DNA of 64,000 nucleotides from Daucus carota subsp. sativus (Eukaryota; Streptophyta; Magnoliopsida; Apiales; Apiaceae). The stretch covers positions 8,010,779-8,074,778 of the forward strand of contig NC_030383.2 of assembly GCF_001625215.2 (NCBI RefSeq). Direction: 5' to 3'. Under the pieces are notes generated by a model that did no database searches, was not told where the DNA came from, and was given only the letters and a program-made list of their open reading frames with translations. Every line of letters begins with the position of its first letter. Positions within the stretch are counted from its first letter, which is position 1. This document shows positions 36,762-48,834 of the stretch, piece after piece. The position numbers and the translations under genes are program-made.

Positions 36762-39170
36762 ATAATATATTTATTATCTAATTTTATTATGTTATATGAT
36801 ACATGATAAGCTTAACAATTGTGGCAGTATATTCAATATAATTATCTTCTTCAATTTTAATTAGTTCCGTACAAATTTGACATTCAAAAAATGCTATGAT
36901 TATGGAATGTAGTTATTGCATTACCATTCAAAATTTGATATAATTGTCAGTCATTGATTATGCTCAATTTTAGGAATTCAAAGATATGTGATTGATTATT
37001 CTGATACGCTTAAATAAATAAGGAAAATTTTAATGACATGGCAAAATCTAAAATATGTGGCATTGAGGTGGACTTTTTTTTTGAAATATGTGGCATTGAT
37101 GACGTGGCACTGTTCAGGATTTATAATGTACATAGATATAGAATTCCTAGTCATTCATCCAACCCAAGCATTCAAATTAATCATGTAAAGAGGTCCCCTG
37201 AAAAGTTCATCTAAATAACTAGACCGCACCAATCAATGTATTGCAGGTGACTTGATGAGCGATGGTTAAACTGAATTAAGTTACTAACTCATAAAACTGT
37301 AGAGTTCACCAGAATTGACTCTGAAGGCAGTCAAACAAGCAGATAATTTATTTTTTATTTAACATTCACTTGTATATTGTACATAAAATACAGCTTGCGA
37401 TTCATTTTGAGGTTAGCTACTAAACCACAAGTTTTTTAGGAAGCAAACATTTTTCCTCGAAATATTCTTTTCTGAAACCAAAAGCTTTCAAAATAATACT
37501 TCCAAACAATGTTGCTAAAGAAAGAGGGTCAATTTTGAGAAGGCAAATTCAGTAAACTTTGAAGATCTTAAACCAGCACCGGTGGTTCAGTTTTACAATG
37601 TAAACAAAGCACCTTATTATCAATAAGAGTCGAATAAAAATCAGTTCTAGTTTGCAACCAAGCCGTGCTCATCTCTGATAGAGAATCAAGTCAGGCACGA
37701 ATCAGCAAATATCAGAAACTTCAGTAGTTCTATATTGTTAAAATCTTACCTCGGCCCTCAGCAGGTGGTGCTTCTTGATCATATCCATCAGCATCATGCT
37801 GAACATCCATCGGAGGCCCACCGTATCCTCCCCTTCCACGTCCACGATAATTACGGCCTCGACCCTCAACAGGTGGTGCTTCTTGATCATATCCATCAGC
37901 CTCATGCTGAAGATCTATCTGAGGCCCACTGTATCCTCCCCTTCCTCGTCCCCGAAAATTACGACCTCTCCCTCTTCCTCTACCCCTGGAATAGCCCCGA
38001 GGACGATCCCAACCTCCATCCTCAAATTCTGAAAAAGGCAAACCTACTTAGAATTCCGCATTTACTTCATACACGATATCTGAAATACTATATAAACAAA
38101 TATAACAGCTGCTTCTCCAAACCCCTAAATAAGAGATAATTAAAATAATTATTTCAATGATCCTTTGGGTGGTTATGTCTCATAGGCAAATATGGTCCTC
38201 TAGAGTCTAGAGTAATCTTCAAATCAGGTTTTGCATGATTAGTAAAAGTAAAATGAATAACAAAAGCAAGACACGGCCACAAAACAGGACAGCAGATTAA
38301 GAATATAGAAGACAGTTACTTATAGTGCCTGTCATACAATGATAATAGAGACTCTTTAATTGTTTTTGCAGTGCACTAGCTGATTGATGATGGATAAAAA
38401 ACATTGCGGTATAGAGCACATACAACCAACAAGTTCTATAAGAATCATTTTACTTCTGTAATATTGCTACAATGATTTAAACCCCCACCAGGCCACCACC
38501 CAAAACATGAAACAAAGAGTAGAATATCAACAAACTTCTTAACTATAGCTATTACAACGATATACACTGTCAACCCCAAGGCACTAAACATGATAGTTAT
38601 TAAAATTATGAGTGCATGAACATCTTTCCTCTAATTTGCTAAGAAGTACTAGAAAAGGAAACTAAGCATTAGGGAACATATAGAGGCAAAAATCATACCA
38701 GATGCGACTCTTTGCCTTCCTCTCCCCCTGCCACCACGACCTCTGCCTTGATTAGTAGGTGAACCATCTGCATAATCACATATTACGATACGCTGCTGTT
38801 GCAACATAGGAAGAATCTTGTGTACACGTTAAAAGATATCTTACCTCCTTCATAATCAAACTCAGGAGAAGCCTTAACCTGGTCAACAGGAATTGGAGAC
38901 TGATACCTGTATTTAATTAATAACAATTAGAGCAAGTAAACTAGTAAAGTCATCAATATTGAGAAGCCCTTTTAACTTAGCTAACTTTAAAGCTATAATC
39001 TACATGAGTAGTCAAGGAAAATTATTGAGAAGACTTTTAAACTCAGCTGACTTCTAAGCTATATTCAACATGAGTGGTCAGGAAGAAATCTATCTTGCAT
39101 ATCGAGACATCTCTATACAAAAAGTAGATGGGAAATTTAGGGATACGTATATACACATACATACATACAT

Positions 39171-39213
<43 letters not shown>

Positions 39214-40859
39214 ATAACATAACCTCAAGATTTCCTGGAAAAGGAATTACTTTTCAACAATTAAGATGTAGAGTTACAACACAAATCCAGGAATATTTAT
39301 AAAGAAATGAGAACAGCCTCAAATGAAAATAAGTTTCAGCACTCACAGAGATTCACAACTATGAAAAGCAGATACAAAGCAAGAAACTTTTTTTGAACAA
39401 CAGAGCGCATAAATAACACAGTTTGGTATATTTGGGCTAGCCCATATGACGAACTAACTTACCCTGCGGCTGATGTATCTAGCTCTTCTTTTGAAAGCGT
39501 AATGGTGATCATGGAGACATGCCTTGTCGTTTCCAGACTGCACCACCCAACAAATATCATTGTCAAAAACATAAATAAATTCCATTCTTTTGTGATGTTA
39601 TACCATCTCTAGGCTAAATCAGATACCTATAAAAAAATTCTAAAATTATTTTTAGTCAAAATTATAATTCAATATCAAAATGATAGTAATCTTACGGTAG
39701 GAGCCCTTCTTCTAGGGGTTCCCATGTATCAGTTATATCAGTGGATCCAATAGATGTAACTTGATGGAGGCCAGCAATTCTCCTCTGCATAACAGGTACA
39801 AAGACCATATTACCAAATTAGATGTTACAATGATTCTGACATGATAAAACTAAACACAATCTAACAATTATAGCAGCAAAGAGAAAACCTTAATCAACTC
39901 CACAATGGTTACAGTCTTGTTGATAGCTCTTCCCATTGCTTTGAACACAATTACTGAAGAGCCTTTTTCCTACAAAAATAAGTAAAAAAAATCACAACCT
40001 TAATAACTTTCAACATCTTCCATTTAATATTCATTACAAACGAACCCTCACCGGACAGGGTCGATGTGTAAACCTCTATACTTGCAGAGATATGGATAAG
40101 GTGTTCACACATCTCCCCGCCAAATAAATACAAGTGTGATACCATGGTATCTTTATTTTGATATTACGTGGCAAACAATTACAAGTGCAATAGTATGGTA
40201 TCTTTATATTGATATTGCGCGGCAAACAAAACTATAATTAAGGCAACGAAACACAGCCATCTAATTTCATTCAGTTCAACTAAATCTCCTTGAGATAGCA
40301 ATACAAACTCCACCAATAATCCTGCAATATCTACGAATATAAACCCTAAAATAGAAAAAGCAACGGAGAAACCTGAAGTATGGTCAGAGCATGGTATCTA
40401 TACTTTGATATAAGTCGGCAAACAAGTAAAAGTATAATTATGACAACGAAACACAACCATCTAATTTCATTCAATTAAACTAAATCTCCTCGAGATACCA
40501 GTACAAACTCCACCAATAATGCTGCCATATCTACGAATATAAATAAATAAATAAAAAGCAGGGGAGAAACCTGAAGCATGGTATCTATAAAATTAAAACA
40601 ACTAAACACAACCATCTAATTTCATTCAATTAAACTAAATCCCCTAGAGATATCAGTACAAGCACCACCAATAATGCTGCAATATCTACGAATACAAATC
40701 AGAAAAAGAAAAAAGAAAAAAAAGTGGCGAAACCTGAAGCATGGTCATAGCATAAGTGATATAACTGCGCATCCTGCCCTGACTCGTAATCCGAATTTCA
40801 TTCTCATCAATCGGAGTAGCCTCTTGCCTTGGTTTCTCCACCTTCTGGTACCGATCCAT
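35323..40859 (-). CDS. Alba-domain RNA/DNA-binding protein with C-terminal RGG repeats, eight exons
   Basis: Exons are 40859-40734, 39969-39889, 39784-39696, 39537-39463, 38906-38845, 38767-38699, 38028-37750 and 35420-35323, giving 292 aa with all phases consistent. Exons 1-4 encode the Alba domain (IDENEIRITSQGRMRSYITY, then VFKAMGRAINKTVTIVELIK). Exons 5-8 encode a Gly/Arg-rich tail with many RGRGRGG motifs, typical of RGG-type RNA binding. Exon 7 contains an internal duplication of about 36 residues (GGYxGPxxDxQHxADGYDQ twice). The last intron (2329 bases) contains a Helitron. A further 5' UTR intron is likely, since an acceptor AG ends exactly at the ATG and a CAG/GT donor lies near 41031. 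Plant Alba proteins bind RNA or R-loops in nucleus and cytoplasm; that role is known for the family, not shown here. Confidence 0.9.
36415..36602. repeat. CCCGAACC-type repeat block nested in the Helitron
   Basis: This has irregular ACCCGACC, AACCCGAA and TTCGGGC motifs in both orientations, similar in style to the hAT-like elements elsewhere in the window. No ends or target duplication were recognised, so it may be a fragment. Confidence 0.4.
36603..36652. repeat. (CATA)n microsatellite
   Basis: About twelve CATA units in a row lie inside the Helitron within the Alba intron. Confidence 0.95.
39174..39209. repeat. (AT)n microsatellite in an Alba intron
   Basis: This is an alternating AT run of about 18 repeats in the fourth intron. 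Confidence 0.9.
40190..40740. repeat. Triplicated segment in Alba intron 1, including copies of the exon 1 donor
   Basis: Three diverged copies of roughly 160-200 bp lie in tandem, at about 40196-40379, 40380-40576 and 40577-40737. Shared landmarks are CATCTAATTTCATTCA, CTCCACCAATAAT, TATCTACGAATA and, at the end of each copy, GAAACCTGAAG. The last landmark is the complement of the true exon 1 end plus donor (CTTCAG/GTTTC on the minus strand). Two additional near-identical donor sequences therefore lie inside the intron. Confidence 0.8.
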
Positions 40860-42950
40860 CTACAAACAATCCACATATATCACTCAATTACACTCCACAA
40901 CACTGATTATCTCTGTATCTCTTCAATTAAACTCAATTGAACACAAATCTAGGGTTTCAGAGTTCAGTTCATGAGGTCTATTACACATAATAATATATTA
41001 ATTGACTAGAAAAGTAAAGTAGAGATGTACCTGAAATGAGCGTGAAGAAATCTTCTCGTTGTTGTGTTCAGTTGGTTGGTTGTTGCTTTTGGTGGAGAGT
41101 TGAGCGTGTGTGCAAGTATAAATACTGCGGTTACCCTAATAACTTCCTCCCCTATCCGGTCCGGACCAATATAAACCGGTTCCGTGTTTATTTCGGGTTC
41201 ATTTTTAGACGGTTGTCGATTATCATTGTCCAAATTCCAAAATTCAATTTGAAACCAATAATTATTTTTTGCGCACGCCAAAATATGAAACAATGAGCCT
41301 GTTTAGCTCCTCGTGATTAGAAAATTATGCCACTTATCTGCAAGCAAAAAATATAACGTGACTTATTTTTGGGAAAAAACAAATCAATTGAGCTCAAAAT
41401 TTATTTGAGGAAGGAAAAAATATGTTCATGGAAGATAATGGAAAAAAGTGCTTCTTAGTTAAAATAAAAAATTGGACTACAAGTGAAAAATAAATTAAAT
41501 TTATAAGTGATTACACTATTTTGGGGAAGAAGTAGAAGTCTTGAAACAAAAAAACTACTCTTAGTATTATTATTTTTTCTAAATGCTTCTGACCTTTTAC
41601 ATAAGCGGGTCAAGAAAAATAGAATTTGGCTTCTTGGCAAAAAAATTCCATAAGCATTGATTGCCAACAGACACAATGTTTGTTTAAATTGCTTGATTTC
41701 TCGACTCAATTTGTACAAGATCATTGAGATATAAATATGGAGTAATATATAATTACAGAATAAGGTTTTTGATGTTGGTAAATAAATATATGAGTTTTTA
41801 TCGTTAGATTATTAAATATTGTGAAAATCGATCATGATAAAACTAGATTGTTTAAGATATACTTGTAGATCGTTTGAGATAGTCGTAAAGTATGAGGCTA
41901 CTAATAATATTATGGAGATATAGTTATAAAGTAGAAGTATGGTTTTTGATTTTTAAAATCATATTAACTGTGTTTCACGTCAACAAAAGCGATGGAGGAA
42001 ATCCTGATGAGAAGGTAAATATAACTCGATTAATAATAGAAAATGTATATAATATATGAGATATGCAATTGAGAGTATAGATCTATAATCGAGAGTATAG
42101 ATCTATGTTGTAATTGAGAGTATATTTTTGATATCGAGAGTATACCGAACTGAATGAGTTCTTAAATGATAAGAAAAATGTGTATTCTGGGTGCGTGTTA
42201 ATCATTCGAAAGTCACATTATTAAGTGTGCAATGGTTAGTATTATCATTGGCGAGATCGTAAGGATCTACCATGTATAAATATGAATTACATGTTCTTGA
42301 TATAAAAACTTAAATGAATGTAATGTGATTTCCATTTTAATACATCTCATCCAAGTATAAATACAAATGTTTATTAAAAATAATAGTACTTTTTATTTAA
42401 GTGTTGAATATATAGAAATCATGCTCACGTATAATAGAATTGATATTCTTAAACATATATGTTTGGAAGCCTAGAAATTTTATGTAACAATGTTTACATA
42501 TGAACGTTACCCATACTAAGAAGTTTATTTATGACTACGAGTTTCACTTATGTAGAAAAGTGAGTAAAATTATATCATGAAACTACACATGTTAAACAAG
42601 TTAGGAAACATATCAACAAGTGACATGTCGACAAGTTAATAAGTAATATTATCAAGGCCAAATTCACAAGTATCAACAAATTATTAATAAATTTACAAGT
42701 ATCAACAACTTATTACCTCGCATTTTCTTATTATTTTTTCAGAAAAACTTATGTCACATTTATTTGTAGATCGAATGACCAGAAAATACATTACATTCGA
42801 TTTTATTTACGGATTAAATGTGCAACGTGAGCAAGATTTAGACATTTCAGACAGAATTAATAAGATCTTAAAAATCATGTGAAAGTCTATACTCCATCTT
42901 TCCCACTTTAATAGTTCACTTTGTACAAATTATCTAAACAATCAACGTTA

Positions 42951-43235
42951 CTCCCTCTGTTCTACCCAATTTTATGCATTGAGGACAGAGATACAAGAAA
43001 AAGTGGAAAAAAAAGAGTAAAGTTAGATGAAAAGTTGGTAAAATAGTGAGACCAATTAATATTTAATGATAGATTTGAGATAGTGGAGCAAAATAATGTG
43101 TGTAATCGCGTGTGTGTGTGTTATGGAATGGAGATAGTGAAGAAAGTTGGAGGTGTGTTTTACGTTATTAAAAGTGAAACTATTTTGGAATGTATAAAAA
43201 TGATGGGACATCTAGAAAGAAAAAACTATATAGAA
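42951..43235. mobile_element. Probable Stowaway-type MITE, degenerate
   Basis: The left end TACTCCCTCTGTTCTACCC is a typical Stowaway/mariner MITE terminus. The right end near 43195-43235 (AATGTATAAAAATGATGGGA) is a poor reverse complement of the left arm. A 72-codon ORF inside it is judged spurious. Confidence 0.45.
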
Positions 43236-43409
43236 ATAAATGAAACATATGATTGGTTTAATTTGATTTTAATTATTTTTGATTTAACACAAAGCTTTTA
43301 AAAGAAACATGGTAGCTATAAAATTCAATAGGCTCAAAAATCAAAAGTGCATTGGAAAAGAAATATACATATACACAAGCTTGGTTATATTAGCTGTCAT
43401 ATACGGATA

Positions 43410-43638
43410 TTCCCTCTGTTTTGAAATATAAGTCATTTGACTTTTTTTCACGACTTATTTTTAAGTCTCTTGACCGCATGTTAGAAATTATTATTTTTGA
43501 AATTTTTTTTTTGAATATAAATATATAATTGATATTATTATTCAAAAAAAGAAAATTTTAAAAATAATAATTTTAGACATATGATCAAAAAACTTAAAAA
43601 TACGTGGAAAAAATCAAACGATTTCAGAACGGAAGGAG
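43410..43638. mobile_element. Stowaway (Tc1/mariner) MITE, 229 bp
   Basis: The terminal inverted repeats are about 40 bp: the left starts TTCCCTCTGTTTTGAAATA and the right, reverse-complemented, starts CTCCTTCCGTTCTGAAAT. A TA dinucleotide flanks each side. The inner halves also pair (AAATTATTATTTTTGAAATT with its complement), so the whole element can form a long hairpin. Confidence 0.82.
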
Positions 43639-44527
43639 TACATGACTGTAAGCGATGAAGCTTAATTTTCTCATCTACGTTTAACAGTAGAGCGAGTGAG
43701 TTAGATCCTGACGTAAGGCAAAACAATGCAAACTTGAGCTTCACAGACTTTCCCCCCTTCCTACAAACAAGTATGGGTGTTTGCCTGTTTGGGCCGAGTT
43801 ATAAGCCCAGCTATGGATTTTACAAGTCACGAGCCCCTTATTCATTCCGTTGTATAATAATTTTATAAATCAATTTTCGATTTATAATTTGATTATTAAA
43901 AATTCTAATTTGTTTAATTTATATTTTTAAATTTATTTTTATAAATATATATTGGACTGTTTTAGAAAATAATTTATAATAATGTATTATTATATTAATA
44001 ATTTTTATATCCAATAAATTATAAACACCAAAAAAATACCTAAAAACGGAACATAAAAATTAATTCTCATTTATAATTAATTTTTCATTTATAAATAATA
44101 AACTTTATCCAAATTATTACTGTACTGTTATTACCAGTGTCCTTCAAGTGTACCGTATTTTAATCAAGTCCATCATTGTTAATACTTAATAGTTTTTCTT
44201 TTTTCTTTTGAAACGACTTAACAGTTTGAGTTTTACTCTTTCTGTCACAAAATAGTTATGTTCGGCATATTAATTCTTAAACATTTTACACATATTAAAG
44301 TGTAAAAGAAAATATTAGACTGCGGATTATTTTTAAAAATTAATGTCTAGATAAAATTTAATTCAAAGAATGAAAATTGGTAATATAATTTATGATCCTA
44401 TCATATTTTCACCCCTTAAATACTCGCAAAAATTAAAAATAACATTTTTGATGGAAAAAGTACTAATATAGAATAATGAAGATTAATAATAATTTAAGCA
44501 ACTATTAAAATTTTATATGGTTCTTTC

Positions 44528-45236
44528 TAGGGGTGAGTATTTGGAAATTTGGTTACCGAACCAGAATTATTTTGGATATCCAAAATTTTAAAAATGTGAA
44601 ATTTCATTTCCAAATACCGAACCGAATTAATTTCGGATGGAAACCAAACCATTAATATTAATCCGGATCGGATTCCAAACTTTCCAAAAAACCAAACAAC
44701 AGAAAGTACCATATAACACAACTTTAATTTGGGACGCACGGTAGCAATAAATTTCTTAAATTTAGGTCCATCTATGGTTTTCCTGTAAAGAACTATACAA
44801 GAATGAGAAGAACCATAATTATATATAGAGACTGGATGCCAGTATAACAAAGTGATAAATCATAATTTATCTTATGGAAACAAATTGATAAATCATAACT
44901 TACCAGAGACAACGTACCAGATGATAAACATACACATAGATAATGTTTGGAATTTGACATTGTTTATTGTGTTTTAAAAAAACTTAAAGGATAAGTTACA
45001 ACATAACTATATAAATTACTATATGAGAATAGTATAAAAGATATTTTTTTTATAAAATTTTGGATTTTTTGAGTAATTCGGATAATCCAAAAGTCCGTTT
45101 TAAAAAACCGAAATTCCGAAATAATCTAAAAACATTCCATATACCGAATTATATTTTATCGGTTCGATATCCGAACCAAAATATTTCGGATATATTCATT
45201 CGGTATATGGATACCCGAACCGAATACTCAGCCCTA
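44528..45236. mobile_element. hAT-like non-autonomous element with ATATCCGAA repeats
   Basis: The 709-bp element has a perfect 8-bp target duplication GTTCTTTC (44520-44527 and 45237-45244). Its ends are TAGGGGTGAGTATTTGG and, reverse-complemented, TAGGGCTGAGTATTCGG. The subterminal regions carry motifs such as ACCGAATT, GGATATCC and CCGAACC on both strands. No coding capacity is seen. Confidence 0.85.
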
Positions 45237-46502
45237 GTTCTTTCGATATCAGGCAAGCCACCAGCTGATCCGGCTAAATTTAGTAAAAACTACAAGTGGA
45301 TTATTTGAACAACTCCAATCATAAAAATACATTTAGTTAAAAAGCAAGTTTTTATATCAAAAATGAAAAATATATTATATATCCTGAAAATATTATACTC
45401 CAACAATCCCCACTCATTTTCTATAATTTTAGCGCTAAACTTCTAGATGGCTATATTTGTCGAACCTCTGCATGCCTCCAAGAAATCTGTAGGAAGACTA
45501 CAAATCATTTATTATCATATTAAACTGATATATTTCATTTTAATAATTTAAATATTAACAACATATTGTCTTACAAATTCATCAAATTCTACATAATGTC
45601 AATTATTATAACCAAAATCATTGCAGATACTCTAATAATGTTAATGATTGTTCTAGAAGTATTAGAAAGTATACCACTTTTTTCAAGAAGTTTTGTATTA
45701 TAAAATCATATGCAACCATATTAAAAAGTATTAATATATATTATAAACGTAATATAGATATTATGTAGAAAAGAAACTCGATTCTAATCATACATTCCTT
45801 TTATTTATAAAGTCTTCTAAACTGGCTATATTTGTCCAAATTCTGCATACCTTTAAAAATAATAAAATATTCCATATTATTTATTATCATATCGAAGTGA
45901 ATATTGTTGTATTTATAACAACCTAAAATTTAAATAACATATTACTTTTAAAAAATAATCAATATTATCGAAATTCGAAAAACAATATCTTACTGTTCAA
46001 CAAATTTTACAAGATGCCTACAACTCAAATTTAGCACATCAAGATTAGCCAACTCAGTTGGAGATGTTCTAAAATGATATAAGAGCTCTGTTATATTAAG
46101 TGACATTTTTTTGGATTTTGTTTTTTTGTTAAATAAACTATGATTTGAAATATATTATTGTTTACTTTGATAAATTATGTTAGTACGGCTGAAAATTAGA
46201 ACCGTTTGAATTCAGTTTGGTAAAAATAAATACTACTATAAAGAAAAATAGTTAATGGCACTAAATCATCAAATTTGAGAATAGACTAGGAAGCACCATT
46301 ACTCAAAAACAAAAACTAGAAAGCACCAACGGCCCACATACCAGCGAAATCGTCCATGGTTTCGCCCATAGTGCCTCAACTCCCTTGTTAAGTTGTTATT
46401 TTGTTGTTTTCTGGTGTCTATTCCTTGCTAATCACGAAACATGTAACACACTTATTCATACGCGTGTTTGGTTGTCATGCAATAAATACAATCACACTCC
46501 CT

Positions 46503-46508
46503 CACGTG
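46503..46508. promoter_or_regulatory. G-box (CACGTG) upstream of the RING-H2 gene
   Basis: CACGTG lies about 40 bases before the TATA box of the RING-H2 gene. This palindrome binds bZIP and bHLH factors in plants, often linked to ABA or light; here that is inference from motif and position only. Confidence 0.45.
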
Positions 46509-46546
46509 CCTCTTTCACATTACTTGAAGCCAAACACACCCTTTCC

Positions 46547-46556
46547 TATATATTTA
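46547..46556 (+). promoter_or_regulatory. TATA box of the RING-H2 gene
   Basis: TATATATTTA lies about 155 bases before the ATG at 46708, consistent with a leader of roughly 125 bases. Confidence 0.55.
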
Positions 46557-46707
46557 GACGCACCCTCTAGAACTCTCCCCCTTACAGTATGGTGCCATTA
46601 GTTTCCTTAATTCATGCCTCTCACCCTCTGCGACCACTAGACTGTATTTTCACAATCTCGAAAATATCAAAAAAAAATAAAAATTAAACTTTCAATTTTT
46701 CACAAAA

Positions 46708-47106
46708 ATGCCGCTTCCAGTATTTCTTGCTTTATTCTTGCCTTGTGCAGGACTGAGCCTCACGTTTTTAATTTATGTTTGTTTGTTATGGTACACAAAT
46801 GCTTTTAATGAATATGACGACAATGAGTTTCAGGCCGCTATGAAGCCAGGAGCGAAAAAAGGACTTTCCGCATCAGAGCTGGAGAAGCTTCCGAAATTAA
46901 TAGGGAAAGATTTGGTGATGGGAAATGAATGCTCAATTTGTCTCGATGATATCGGTCAAGAAGAACTGGCTCGTTCGATTCCAGGGTGTAATCACGGGTT
47001 TCATTTACGCTGCGCAGACACTTGGCTATCAACGAATCCTGTTTGCCCTGTTTGTAGGGGAAAACTTTATGAGTTTTTTGATGCTTCTGCAACCAATCCC
47101 TGCTAG
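46708..47106 (+). CDS. ATL-type RING-H2 E3 ubiquitin ligase, ATL23-like
   Basis: This is an intronless 132-aa ORF. The N-terminal membrane segment is at residues 3-29 (LPCAGLSLTFLIYVCLLW). Next comes the GLD-like motif of ATLs (KKGLSASELEKLPKL), then a RING-H2 domain from CSICLDD to CPVCRG. Its ligand order is C-x2-C-x15-C-x1-H-x2-H-x2-C-x10-C-x2-C. ATL genes are typically intronless and membrane-anchored, and transfer ubiquitin from E2 enzymes. The N-terminal LPC...FLIYxxLLW pattern and GCNHGFHLRCADTWL closely resemble what I recall of Arabidopsis ATL23. The substrate is unknown. A G-box and TATA box sit upstream. Confidence 0.92.
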   Translation: MPLPVFLALFLPCAGLSLTFLIYVCLLWYTNAFNEYDDNEFQAAMKPGAKKGLSASELEKLPKLIGKDLVMGNECSICLDDIGQEELARSIPGCNHGFHLRCADTWLSTNPVCPVCRGKLYEFFDASATNPC

Positions 47107-47480
47107 ATTTTTAGTCTTTTTAGTTCAACTTTCGGTGACGGATTTTTGCCATATATGTCAAGATTCAAACTTCTTGTTAGATTAGATGAAAATTTTGTAT
47201 TGTATTATTGACAATTTCTTTTATATCTACGAGAACTGTGTTCTCGTATTTTTGATATTCAGAATATATTAGATTTTTAGAAATAATCTACTCATTTACT
47301 CGTTTCCCGTTGTTCTTCATAGTATGAATATATGAAGACTGAGATTTTAGGACTAAAATTCAATCGTAAAAAAACATTCAATCGTAAAATTCAATATGTT
47401 AGTGCGAATGTATTAATGACTTAAATAGTTGAGTCACAAACTGGTTTGCACATTTGGGTGTGTACATAATTAGACATTAG
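47107..47480. other. Downstream region of the RING-H2 gene
   Basis: AT-rich, presumably the 3' UTR and terminator. Nothing else is visible before the hAT-like element. Confidence 0.45.
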
Positions 47481-48323
47481 TAGGGGTGAGCAAAAAACCG
47501 ATTTGAAACCGAACCGAAACCGGGAAAAACCGGTTAAAACCGAACCGTCAAAAACCGAAACCGAAACCGAAACCGAAAAAATTAAACCGAACCGTTTTAA
47601 TTGGTTCGGTTCCGGTTATATTGCAAAACCGAACCGGAAAAAACCGAACCGAACCGAATATTAAAATAAATAATTAAATATAATTTTTATAATCTATATT
47701 AATTGATTTTATAAACATTTGTAATGGAAATCAGTACATTCTCTGTCCATGTAAGTTGATCGGTCCCCCTGGCCATCTAGTTGATTTTCTAACTTTAATT
47801 TATAAGTCACATGAATTGTTATTTGCATCTTTTTTGTTTTCTGTCAGCTCTTGAATTCCTTTTTATGCTCTTGCTGCCTGCAAGATTATGTAGGTATTCT
47901 TGGTTAATGGTTAATGATCTTCCTTAACTAGTAACTGCAGTAGTATTAATTTGAATATATCTGTAGTTTTTTCAGAACAATTAAAACTTAAAGAAAAACA
48001 TAAACTAATGAACAGCCCTCAGAATCTTTTGTGAAACAAAACTGGCCATGTACATGAACAACTTGCACTAGTTTGATGTAGTCATGTACTTGCAGTGTTC
48101 TGAACATGCGCTTTAGTTTGTGTTCATATTGTTTTTCAATTTTGTAATTGTCGGTTTTGTAACCGAAACCGAGCCGATTAAAACCGAACCGGGGTTTTTA
48201 AACCGAAACCGAAACTGAATCCGAACCGGCGGTTGCGGTTTTCGATTTTAAAAACCGAGGATATATGGTTGCGGTTCCGGTTTTATCCCGAAACCGAGCC
48301 GAACCGGCCCATGCTCTCCCCTA
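47481..48323. mobile_element. hAT-like non-autonomous element of the ACCGAA-repeat family, copy 2
   Basis: The 843-bp element has a perfect 8-bp target duplication GACATTAG (47473-47480 and 48324-48331). The ends TAGGGGTGAGCA and, reverse-complemented, TAGGGGAGAGCA match copy 1 at 9806. The subterminal repeat blocks are nearly the same as in copy 1 (for example GAACCGGCCCATGCTC at the right end), but the central core differs. Confidence 0.86.
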
Positions 48324-48834
48324 GACATTAGTAGTAGTTCCTCACTTACCCTCGAGGCGTATCTTTGTAAATTATAATTTCATAATTTAATTTTAAAATT
48401 TTTGTTTTTTAATTTAAAATTTAATATTATTAAGGGGAGAAAAATTATAAATAAGATCATAGACCCATATTATAATACACATAACTCACTCCTGTATCAA
48501 AGCTCTTCTTTAAAAACATATTTTCTATTTATAAATCTATTTAGTTTCAATTATTTAATTTGCGAATCATTTATATAAATCTATGACTTACTTTTGTTAG
48601 ACTTTAACAATATATATATTCATCAAATATTATAATTGTAGCTAAAATTATAATAATTTTCAACATTATATTAAATTCTTATATTTTATACGTAATATTA
48701 AATATAAATAATTTTTAATGAATATATGTAATCTGATTCGGTTATCTAATAACAAACGGATCGTATACGGTTTGATCTTTCAAAATTTTGAAGCCAATTT
48801 AATTATGTCGGAACTGATAAAACTAAATAGATAT
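48324..48834. other. AT-rich spacer before the Copia element
   Basis: No gene is visible. TGTTAG at 48595 is an exact inverted match to the CTAACA that ends the 5' LTR, so the LTR could begin there rather than at 48835. Confidence 0.4.

Larger units (their letters stand above)
36059..37136 (-). mobile_element. Non-autonomous Helitron in the last intron of the Alba gene, 1078 bp
   Basis: On the minus strand the 3' end is the hairpin GCCCGTGCGCGGAGCGCGGGC, read as two arms around GGA, then AAAAACA and CTAG followed by host T. The 5' end is TCTATGTACATTATAAATCC preceded by A. It has the expected A/T insertion site and no target duplication. The interior includes GGGTTCG-type repeats, a CATA microsatellite and AT repeats, with no coding capacity. 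The 5' boundary is less certain than the 3' end. Confidence 0.68.
40860..46546. other. Alba 5' region and a long gene-poor stretch
   Basis: Up to about 41130 this is the Alba leader, leader intron and promoter. The rest is AT-rich and contains a Stowaway MITE, a probable second Stowaway-type MITE and an hAT-like element (separate entries). No credible gene is seen; the small ORFs here fall in MITEs or AT-rich DNA. Confidence 0.5.

Noticed and set aside
43083-43301. 72-codon ORF
   Set aside because: It lies inside a degenerate Stowaway-type MITE and has no recognisable protein features.
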